From Tardiphaga sp. (GTDB lineage Bacteria; Pseudomonadota; Alphaproteobacteria; Rhizobiales; Xanthobacteraceae), in assembly GCA_028290325.1 (NCBI GenBank), contig JAQGJY010000184.1, positions 1 to 9,335 of the forward strand: a DNA stretch of 9,335 bases, given 5' to 3'. Of the stretch, positions 1-6,880 are shown one piece after another. The first letter of the stretch is position 1. Every line of letters starts with the position of its first letter. The notes under the pieces are model-generated. The model was not told where the DNA came from, searched no databases, and saw nothing but the letters and a program-made list of their open reading frames with translations. Made by a program: the position numbers and the translations under genes.

Positions 1-229
1 GGTGCGGGCGTTTGAGAAATTCGTCGAGCAGCCCGAGGTCCCGCATGATCTGCATCGTCGAGGGATGCACGGTGTCACCGCGAAAATCGCGCAGGAAATC
101 CGCGTGCTTCTCCAGCAGCAATGTCGCGATGCCGGCACGCCCCAGCAGATAACCAAGCATCATGCCGGCCGGTCCGCCGCCGACGATGCAGCAGCGCGTC
201 GTGCGTGTGCGCCCGGGCTCGCCGCTCAT
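1..229 (-). CDS. FAD-dependent oxidoreductase / aromatic-ring-type monooxygenase, N-terminal part only
   Basis: This is the N-terminal 76 codons of a flavoprotein that runs off the left edge. Residues 14-22 read CIVGGGPAG, the dinucleotide-binding GxGxxG turn that holds the ADP part of FAD. It is followed by MMLGYLLGRAG and an acidic/basic strand end (LLLEKH, residues 37-42). Residues 48-58 (DFRGDTVHPST) match the motif after the first Rossmann unit in the UbiH / p-hydroxybenzoate-hydroxylase-like group. Members of this group use NAD(P)H and O2 to hydroxylate substrates, but the substrate cannot be told from this fragment. The ATG at 229 is chosen because it places the FAD motif about 14 residues from the start, as in relatives. 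It lies on the same strand as the amidotransferase-like gene at 359-1135, 129 bases downstream of it. The start overlaps the TGA of a 20-codon ORF (226-288) as ATGA. The family call is firm; the exact function is open. Confidence 0.88.
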   Translation of the reverse strand, partial: MSGEPGRTRTTRCCIVGGGPAGMMLGYLLGRAGIATLLLEKHADFLRDFRGDTVHPSTMQIMRDLGLLDEFLKRPH

Positions 230-358
230 CGGCGAAGACCCATGATTTCGGGCACGCCGCCGCCGCGGTGGGTCAAGTTCGCGACCATGACACCCCGATC
301 AGCGCCGTGAGCGGTTCCGCACCAGGCATCATGAACCCTCCCGTCGTGCGGCCAGCGC

Positions 359-1135
359 TCAGGTTTTGATCGCGCGCCGACGCATCAGCAGCGCCGCGCC
401 GAACGCTTCAAACAAAGCCCGGTTGATCGGGTTGATTTGCGGATCGTATTCCGCATGCCATTGCACGCCGAGCGCGAAGCCCGGCGCGTCGGCGATCCGG
501 ATCGCCTCGATCGTGCCGTCTTCCGCCACGCCCTCGATCACGACGCGGTCGCCGGGATCGAGAATGCCCTGCCCGTGCAGCGAGTTGACGCGGATGGTCT
601 CGCGACCGAGCAATCGCGCGAAGGCGCCGCCGCGCGTCAGATGCACGTCGTGCCGGTCGGCGAACACGATCGCCGGATCGGGATGGATTTCACCATTGTC
701 GAGCCGGGGCATGCGATGGTTCATGCGCCCCGGCAACTCACGGATTTCGGGATGCAGCGAGCCGCCGAACGCGACATTCATTTCCTGCAAACCCCGGCAG
801 ATGCCGAAGACCGGAATACCGCGCGCGACGCAGACCTGCGCCAGTTCAAGCGCCAACGTATCGCGCGCGTCGTCATAGGGCTCGTAGCGCAGATCCGCCT
901 CAAGCCCGAATCGGGTCGGATGCACGTTGGCGCGGGCGCCGGTCAGCAACACGCCATCGACGACATCGAGCAGCGCGCCGATCTCGGTGACATCCGGCAT
1001 CGCGCCGAACATCAGGGGCAACGCCCCGGCGACGTCGGTCACAGCGCGCAGATTGCGCTCGCCGACCATCTGCACGGCGTAACGATTTTCGACGAGCAGC
1101 GTATTTCCGATCACGCCGACAACGGGTCGCGTCAT
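359..1135 (-). CDS. Gamma-glutamyl-gamma-aminobutyrate hydrolase family protein (class I glutamine amidotransferase-like, peptidase C26)
   Basis: The 258-residue protein has the class I glutamine amidotransferase fold signature. The nucleophile elbow FGICRG puts the catalytic Cys at residue 113. The C-terminal QWHAEYDP supplies His 227 and Glu 229 of the triad. The N-terminal PVVGVIGNT strand and the DGVLLTGARANVHP stretch (about residues 60-73, the oxyanion-region loop) are typical of PuuD-like hydrolases. NSLHGQG at 184-190 corresponds to the conserved NS(F/L)H segment. In the best-known member the reaction is hydrolysis of gamma-glutamyl-GABA in putrescine breakdown. Other members act on other gamma-glutamyl amides, so the substrate here is unproven and no puu neighbours are present. 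The protein is probably cytoplasmic, with no signal peptide. The ATG at 1135 is preceded by an AAAAGG ribosome-binding site about 8 bases upstream. The length is normal for the family (about 240-260). Confidence 0.92.
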   Translation of the reverse strand: MTRPVVGVIGNTLLVENRYAVQMVGERNLRAVTDVAGALPLMFGAMPDVTEIGALLDVVDGVLLTGARANVHPTRFGLEADLRYEPYDDARDTLALELAQVCVARGIPVFGICRGLQEMNVAFGGSLHPEIRELPGRMNHRMPRLDNGEIHPDPAIVFADRHDVHLTRGGAFARLLGRETIRVNSLHGQGILDPGDRVVIEGVAEDGTIEAIRIADAPGFALGVQWHAEYDPQINPINRALFEAFGAALLMRRRAIKT

Positions 1136-1218
1136 TGCAAAGCCTTTTCGGACAGGATGTCGCGCGTCCGCTGCTGAATCAATAGGGCATCAGGCCGAAC
1201 GGCGCGAGCGCGGATGCT

Positions 1219-1248
1219 AACCTTGACCTCGAAAACGTGAAGGTTTTC
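1219..1248. promoter_or_regulatory. Overlapping inverted repeats, possible operator
   Basis: AACCTT (1219-1224) is mirrored by AAGGTT (1240-1245). Overlapping it, GAAAAC (1231-1236) is mirrored by GTTTTC (1243-1248) across a 6-base loop. A TTGACC hexamer at 1223-1228 overlaps the first arm, and ACCT and AGGT are set 11 bases apart. This resembles the layout of MerR-family operators, which sit between a -35 and -10 with an over-long spacer. However, no good -10 follows at 19-20 bases and no MerR-family gene is in the window. A binding site is possible but unproven. Confidence 0.25.
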
Positions 1249-1270
1249 AGTGATTATCACCACCGATCCA

Positions 1271-1298
1271 TTGACTTTTAGCCCATCCCGCCTATGTT
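1271..1298 (+). promoter_or_regulatory. Candidate sigma70-type promoter for the RNA helicase gene
   Basis: TTGACT at 1271-1276 (5 of 6 to the -35 consensus) is followed after 16 bases by TATGTT at 1293-1298 (4 of 6 to the -10 consensus). It points toward the helicase start at 1521. A start near 1305 would give a leader of about 215 bases, and long leaders are common on cold-responsive helicase mRNAs. The call rests only on consensus match and orientation. Confidence 0.4.
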
Positions 1299-1449
1299 CC
1301 GCCTGAAGCGGCCCGGTATCGAAACCAATTCTCGACCAAGCCGCCTGTCAGCGTAGTGACGATCTCCGTGCAAATCTGTCCCGTGCATATTTGCGTGCCG
1401 TTCCGGGGTTGAGCGCGACAGTCTTTCCCGAAAATCAGACGGCGGTTTA

Positions 1450-1497
1450 GATCAGGGCATGATCTCGAAAAGTGGTTTTCCGGTTTTCGGAACGATC
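1450..1497. repeat. Short palindromic intergenic repeat of Rhizobiales type
   Basis: The minus strand carries CCGAAAACCGG, then CCACTTTTCG, then GATCATGC. I recognise this string as a short repeat scattered between genes in Bradyrhizobium-like and other Rhizobiales genomes; that is from memory and was not searched. Internally, CGAAAA (1466-1471) can pair with TTTTCG (1484-1489), or GAAAA (1467-1471) with the nearer TTTTC (1476-1480), so the two hairpins exclude each other. A GATC pair brackets the left arm (1450-1453 and 1461-1464). It ends about 23 bases before the helicase ATG, so it would lie in the mRNA leader. Confidence 0.6.
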
Positions 1498-1520
1498 GCG
1501 CCCCCCATACCAGAGGCTCA

Positions 1521-3065
<1,545 letters not shown>

Positions 3066-3090
3066 TTTCTAAAATATCACCGATAAGAAG

Positions 3091-3114
3091 CACGGCTGCT
3101 GAAATGCAGCCGTG
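3091..3114 (+). terminator. Hairpin downstream of the RNA helicase, likely terminator
   Basis: CACGGCTGC (3091-3099) pairs perfectly with GCAGCCGTG (3106-3114) around a 6-base loop TGAAAT, 25 bases after the helicase stop. The 9-bp G+C-rich stem fits an intrinsic terminator. The following bases (ATCTGCCTTTACC) lack a good run of T, so termination may be weak or Rho-assisted, or the hairpin may mainly protect the 3' end. Confidence 0.6.
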
Positions 3115-3211
3115 ATCTGCCTTTACCTGCCATTCATCATCCTTCCATACGATCGCGCCATATTGTATTTTTTGCGCTGACTGCGGCAACGGTGCCGACA
3201 TCGATTTGGAT

Positions 3212-4282
3212 ATGGTGACGAGCATGCGGGACGAGCACGAGCGCACTTTGTCGTTCGCCGAGACGGCAATCAGTCAAATCCGGACTCTTGGTCAGACCGC
3301 CATCCCGCGCAATTACGAAGTCTGGTACGTTTACGCCGCCGGCTATAACGCGGCGCTGAACAAGATCATCAATGAAACGCTGGCGCGAAGCGGCAAGCTC
3401 ACCGACAGCGATTTCGACCTGATCTACGATACCTATCTCTCGCAGGTTCGGAACACGGATCGCATCGACGCCGTCGGCGCCCGCGTGATCGGCGAGATCG
3501 ATGACGTCACCAACGTGATCTCCGAAGCCCTCCGTCTTGCCGCCACGTTCGGCGACAGCCTGCAAGGCGCCAGCAACGATCTGTCGGACGTATCCGATCG
3601 CGACAAGCTGAAATCCGTCGTCGAGATGCTGGCGAAGTCGACGCAGAGCATGCAGCAGGCCAACAAGAGTCTTGAGGACCGGCTGTCCACGTCGCGCAAG
3701 GAGATCAACGGCCTTCAACAGAACCTCGAAACCATCCGCGCCGAGAGCCTGACCGATCCGCTGACCGGCCTGTCCAACCGCAAGCTGTTCGATCGCGCGC
3801 TCGACGGCGCGATCACGCATTCGAAAGCAACCGGCGAGGTCCTCTCGCTGCTGATGCTCGATATCGACCACTTCAAGTCCTTCAACGACAATTATGGCCA
3901 CCTCACCGGCGATCAGGTGTTGCGCCTGGTCGGCATGTCGTTGCGGCAGACGATGAAGGGGCAGGACACCATCGCGCGCTACGGCGGCGAGGAATTCGCC
4001 GTGGTGCTGCCGAACACGACGCTGCAGCAGGCGACCATGGTCGCGGACCATATCCGTCGCGCCGTGATGTCGCGCGAGTTGAAAAAGAAGTCGACCGGCG
4101 AGATTCTCGGCCGCGTGACGATCTCGATCGGCGCCGCGTCGTTGCATGCCGACGACGACATGTACGCGTTTATCGAGCGCGCCGATTCCTGCCTCTATGC
4201 CGCCAAGCGCAACGGCCGCAACCGCGTCATCTGCGAGACCGATCCCGAATATGTCGTCGATTCCGCGATAAAGGTGGCGTGA
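3212..4282 (+). CDS. GGDEF-domain diguanylate cyclase
   Basis: The 356-residue protein (from the ATG at 3212) probably makes the second messenger cyclic di-GMP from two GTP. Residues 1-140 form an alpha-helical N-terminal region with no transmembrane segment or signal peptide. It includes the PRNYEVWYVYAAGYN stretch (32-46), which I recall from a family of alphaproteobacterial GGDEF proteins. A helical, likely coiled-coil linker follows (about 145-178). The GGDEF domain starts with DPLTGLSNR (182-190), has the metal-binding LDIDHFK (216-222) and the active-site GGEEF (258-262), and ends with SIGAA (305-309) and AKRNGRN (331-337). The position of the inhibitory RxxD motif reads KGQD (249-252). 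Start choice is uncertain: a TTG at 3206 and an ATG at 3224 are in frame, and no strong ribosome-binding site is visible for any. No EAL domain is present. The gene converges with the suf string. Confidence 0.9.
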   Translation: MVTSMRDEHERTLSFAETAISQIRTLGQTAIPRNYEVWYVYAAGYNAALNKIINETLARSGKLTDSDFDLIYDTYLSQVRNTDRIDAVGARVIGEIDDVTNVISEALRLAATFGDSLQGASNDLSDVSDRDKLKSVVEMLAKSTQSMQQANKSLEDRLSTSRKEINGLQQNLETIRAESLTDPLTGLSNRKLFDRALDGAITHSKATGEVLSLLMLDIDHFKSFNDNYGHLTGDQVLRLVGMSLRQTMKGQDTIARYGGEEFAVVLPNTTLQQATMVADHIRRAVMSRELKKKSTGEILGRVTISIGAASLHADDDMYAFIERADSCLYAAKRNGRNRVICETDPEYVVDSAIKVA

Positions 4283-4370
4283 GCGCCGCGCCGCTGGTTC
4301 GAGTTGGTTGTTTACGACTCGCGCTGATTTCGGCGCAAATGCAGCTTTTGGCGAAGCCAACCATTGGCGA

Positions 4371-4766
4371 TCAGGTCGTGGCGTTGCGCCTGACCGTTTT
4401 CGTCACAGCCTTTTTCGCGCGCCTCGGCTTGCGCGTCTTTACCCTGTTGGCCGCCGCGCGTCGCGCGACCTCCAGCGCCGCCTTCGCCCAATCCGCCGTC
4501 TCGTCGGGATCGTCGTAAAGCCGTTCCGGCATCCGCCAATAGGATGTCATGACGCGCGTCCTGCCACGGGCCTCGTAACAGAACGGCGCCATGCCTTCCC
4601 GTTCGAACGACGGGATGGTGTCGTGATCGGCTTTGAGATAGATCGCGTCGCGCAACACCAGCGCGAAGGTCAGCCCGTCGGCGGACAGACTCATCCCGCC
4701 AAACATGCGGCGAATGCCGATCGCTCCGAACGGGGCGAAGAGTTCGATCAGGAAATCGCGATCCAT
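4371..4766 (-). CDS. TfoX N-terminal domain protein
   Basis: The 131-residue protein carries the TfoX N-terminal domain. Signature stretches are IRRMFGGMSLSADG (18-31), FALVLRDAIYLKAD (34-47), GMAPFCYEARG (58-68) and MTSYWRMPERLYDDPDE (73-89). The domain is named after the competence regulator TfoX/Sxy, but these stand-alone alphaproteobacterial proteins lack its C-terminal domain and have no established role. The last 25 residues are Lys/Arg-rich (TRKPRRAKKAVTKTVRRN), which would suit nucleic-acid binding or simply give a basic tail. The gene starts 16 bases after the sufA-type stop, on the same strand, so it is probably the last gene of the suf transcript. No clear ribosome-binding site precedes the ATG at 4766. 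I see no cysteine cluster that would suggest an iron-sulfur site; the only cysteine is residue 63. Confidence 0.87.
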   Translation of the reverse strand: MDRDFLIELFAPFGAIGIRRMFGGMSLSADGLTFALVLRDAIYLKADHDTIPSFEREGMAPFCYEARGRTRVMTSYWRMPERLYDDPDETADWAKAALEVARRAAANRVKTRKPRRAKKAVTKTVRRNATT

Positions 4767-4782
4767 CGATCGCGCGCAGATA

Positions 4783-5187
4783 TCAACTATCGATCTTGGC
4801 CGCCGTCAGTTGAACGGACTCGCCGCAGCCGCAGGCGCTGATCTGGTTCGGGTTGTTGAACACAAACTGGGCCTGCATCCTGTCGGTCTTGTAGTCCATC
4901 TCGGTGCCGAGTAGGAACAGCACCGCCTTGGGATCGACCAACACCTTGACCCCTTTGTCCTCGACAACCTCATCGGTCGTCTTCACGTCATGCGCGTATT
5001 CGACCGTGTAGGACTGCCCAGCGCAGCCGCCATTCTTGATCCCGACGCGAAGACCGACGATCTCGCTGTCGGCGCGCTGGGTCAATTCGAGAATACGCGT
5101 CGCCGCCGCATCGGTGAGACGCATCACCTGCGGGCGCGGACGCGATTTCGGCTTCACGATGGTCGCGATCTGGTTCATGTCAGTCAT
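4783..5187 (-). CDS. sufA: A-type iron-sulfur cluster carrier, SufA/IscA/HesB family
   Basis: The 134-residue protein has the A-type carrier fold. Cys 55 lies in NGGCAGQSY, and the C-terminal pair Cys 119 and Cys 121 lies in SACGCGES. These three cysteines bind iron or a [2Fe-2S]/[4Fe-4S] cluster that is passed on to target proteins. The family core begins at about residue 22 (VMRLTDAAATRIL); the first 20 residues are a basic extension. The ATG at 5187 has GGGGA about 8 bases upstream, which favours it over the ATG three codons later. It lies 59 bases after the SufT-like gene and 16 bases before the TfoX-domain gene. The suf context supports the name sufA over iscA, though the two subfamilies are close. 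Confidence 0.92.
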   Translation of the reverse strand: MTDMNQIATIVKPKSRPRPQVMRLTDAAATRILELTQRADSEIVGLRVGIKNGGCAGQSYTVEYAHDVKTTDEVVEDKGVKVLVDPKAVLFLLGTEMDYKTDRMQAQFVFNNPNQISACGCGESVQLTAAKIDS

Positions 5188-5246
5188 GTGTTCAGTCCCC
5201 GCGTGAATTCAAGACGCTACCGTCGCACGATCGCCTTACGCTCACG

Positions 5247-5621
5247 TCACCACATATTCAGAACGAGCCGCGCCTCGTCGGTCATGCGGTCCGGCGTCCA
5301 CGCCGGCTCCCACACGATGTTCACGGTGACGACGCCGACGCCGGGCACGCTGGCGACGGCATTCTCGACCATCATCGGCATTTCGGCGGCGGCCGGACAG
5401 TTCGGTGTCGTCAGCGTCATGTCCACGAACACGGCGCGGTCGTCCTTGATATCGACCTTGTAGATCAGACCAAGCTCATAAATGTCCGCCGGAATTTCCG
5501 GGTCGAACACCGTCTTCAGCGCCGCGACGATCTCGGTGCCGAGACGTTCGGTTTCCTCGGCCGGAAGCGCGGACTCCGTGGTCATGTTCGGCGACGTCTT
5601 CGCTTCAATGGTATCCGTCAT
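5247..5621 (-). CDS. sufT: SUF-associated MIP18-family (DUF59) protein, SufT-like
   Basis: The 124-residue protein belongs to the MIP18/DUF59 family. DPEIPADIYELGLIY (residues 40-54) contains the conserved DPE motif, and MTLTTPNCPAAAEMP (68-82) contains the conserved Cys 75. VVTVNIVWEPAWTPDRM (97-113) is the usual C-terminal core. Relatives in suf operons are called SufT and help in maturation or transfer of iron-sulfur clusters; the exact step is not settled. About 25 residues of polar N-terminal extension precede the domain. The ATG at 5621 overlaps the sufS stop in an ATGA, so translation is probably coupled to sufS. No signal peptide or membrane segment is present. Confidence 0.9.
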   Translation of the reverse strand: MTDTIEAKTSPNMTTESALPAEETERLGTEIVAALKTVFDPEIPADIYELGLIYKVDIKDDRAVFVDMTLTTPNCPAAAEMPMMVENAVASVPGVGVVTVNIVWEPAWTPDRMTDEARLVLNMW

Positions 5622-6880
5622 GAGAACAAGTCCCTTGCCTTCAAAAGCGCCTGCGCGAGCACATCGACTTCCTCGCGGGTATTATACATGCCGAACGACG
5701 CCCGGCATGTGGCCGTCACGTTGAATCGCTCCAGAAGCGGCATCACGCAATGCGTGCCGGCGCGCACGGCAATCCCCGATCGGTCGATCACGGTCGCGAT
5801 ATCGTGTGGATGCGCGCCTTTCATCTCGAACGAAATCACGGGCCCCTTGCCCTCGGCCGTGCCGATGATGCGCAGTGAATTGATCTCGCGCAACCGGTCC
5901 TGCGCATAGCTCAGCAGATCGTGCTCATGCGCCGCGATGCGCGCCTTGCCGATCGAATTGACGTAATCGATCGCGGCGCCAAGCCCGATCGCCTCGACGA
6001 TCATCGGCGTGCCCGCCTCGAATTTATGCGGCGGATCGCCATAGGTGACCCAGTCCCGCGCGACGTCGCGGATCATTTCGCCGCCACCGGCATAAGGCCG
6101 CATCGCCACCAGGTGATCGTACTTCGCGTAGAGCACGCCGATGCCGGTCGGGCCGTAGAGCTTGTGGCCGGTGAACACATAGAAATCGCAATCGATGTCC
6201 TGCACGTCGACCGGCAGATGCACGGCGGCCTGGCTGCCATCGACGAGGACCGGAATGCCGCGCGCATGCGCCAGCTTGACGACCTCCTTCACCGGGACGA
6301 GCGTGCCGAGCGCGTTCGACATCTGCGTGATGGCGACGATCTTGGTGCGGTCGGTCAGCAGTCTCTGGAATTCGTCAATCAAAAAGTTGCCGTCGTCATC
6401 GACCGGCGCCCATTTGATGACCGCGCCCTGCCGCTCGCGCAGAAAATGCCATGGCACGATGTTGGAATGATGCTCCATGATCGAGAGCACGATCTCGTCG
6501 CCGGGCTTGATGTGTTCACCGCCCCACGACGCCGCGACCGTGTTGATCGCGTCGGTGGCGTTGCGGGTGAAGACGATCTCTTCGGGGCGCGCGGCATTGA
6601 GAAAGTGTTGCACCTTGGCGCGGCCGCCTTCATAGGCCTCGGTCGCCGCGTTGGCGAGATAATGCAGGCCGCGATGCACGTTGGCATATTCGGACTGATA
6701 GGCCTGCGTCATCCGCTCGAGCACCGCCGTCGGCTTTTGCGCGGAGGCGGCGTTGTCGAGATAGACCAGCGGCTTGCCATAGATCTGCATCGCCAGCGCG
6801 GGAAAGTCCGCGCGCACGCGGGCGACATCGTAGGAGTCACCGCTGACCGCCGCGTGCAGGATCTGGCTGTGCATGTTCAT
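5618..6880 (-). CDS. sufS: Cysteine desulfurase SufS
   Basis: The 420-residue pyridoxal-phosphate enzyme converts cysteine to alanine and holds the sulfur as a persulfide for cluster assembly on SufBCD. NVHRGLHYLA (67-76) and EHHSN (136-140) are family landmarks. Asp 214 in VLVDGSQA contacts the cofactor, Lys 240 in TGHKLYGP forms the Schiff base, and Cys 378 in RAGTHCVMPL is the persulfide-carrying residue. The short active-site loop and RAG-x-HC-x-MPL spacing mark the group II (SufS/CsdA) type rather than IscS. An N-terminal extension of about 20 residues precedes the core. The ATG at 6880 overlaps the sufD stop as ATGA, with GAGG about 7 bases upstream. A TTG at 6898 is in frame but would lie within sufD. 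No SufE or SufU partner gene is visible in the window. Confidence 0.96.
   Translation of the reverse strand: MNMHSQILHAAVSGDSYDVARVRADFPALAMQIYGKPLVYLDNAASAQKPTAVLERMTQAYQSEYANVHRGLHYLANAATEAYEGGRAKVQHFLNAARPEEIVFTRNATDAINTVAASWGGEHIKPGDEIVLSIMEHHSNIVPWHFLRERQGAVIKWAPVDDDGNFLIDEFQRLLTDRTKIVAITQMSNALGTLVPVKEVVKLAHARGIPVLVDGSQAAVHLPVDVQDIDCDFYVFTGHKLYGPTGIGVLYAKYDHLVAMRPYAGGGEMIRDVARDWVTYGDPPHKFEAGTPMIVEAIGLGAAIDYVNSIGKARIAAHEHDLLSYAQDRLREINSLRIIGTAEGKGPVISFEMKGAHPHDIATVIDRSGIAVRAGTHCVMPLLERFNVTATCRASFGMYNTREEVDVLAQALLKARDLFS

Larger units (their letters stand above)
1136..1520. other. 385-bp intergenic region between divergent genes
   Basis: No protein gene is supported here. The longest reading frames are out-of-frame and not gene-like. 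It separates the minus-strand hydrolase from the plus-strand RNA helicase, so it must hold promoters for both. Visible elements are overlapping inverted repeats at 1219-1248, a sigma70-like promoter candidate at 1271-1298 facing the helicase, a repetitive palindromic element at 1450-1497, and the helicase ribosome-binding site AGAGG at 1512-1516. I found no clear promoter for the hydrolase. If the 1271-1298 promoter is used, the helicase transcript has an untranslated leader of roughly 215 bases. Confidence 0.7.

Noticed and set aside
1294..1356. 20-codon ORF starting at the ATG within the helicase promoter region
   Set aside because: The ATG overlaps the proposed -10 element, no ribosome-binding site precedes it, and the peptide has no feature of a regulatory leader.
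4348..4360. Small hairpin TTGGC-GAA-GCCAA between the convergent GGDEF and TfoX-domain genes, as a terminator
   Set aside because: The stem is only 5 bp with a 3-base loop, and neither strand shows a T-run after it. Random G+C-rich sequence gives such stems often, so I do not call it a terminator.
3137..4360. Long minus-strand open frame (407 codons) opposite the GGDEF gene
   Set aside because: It is fully antisense to a well-supported cyclase gene, and its His/Arg/Gly/Asp-rich make-up is typical of a shadow frame.
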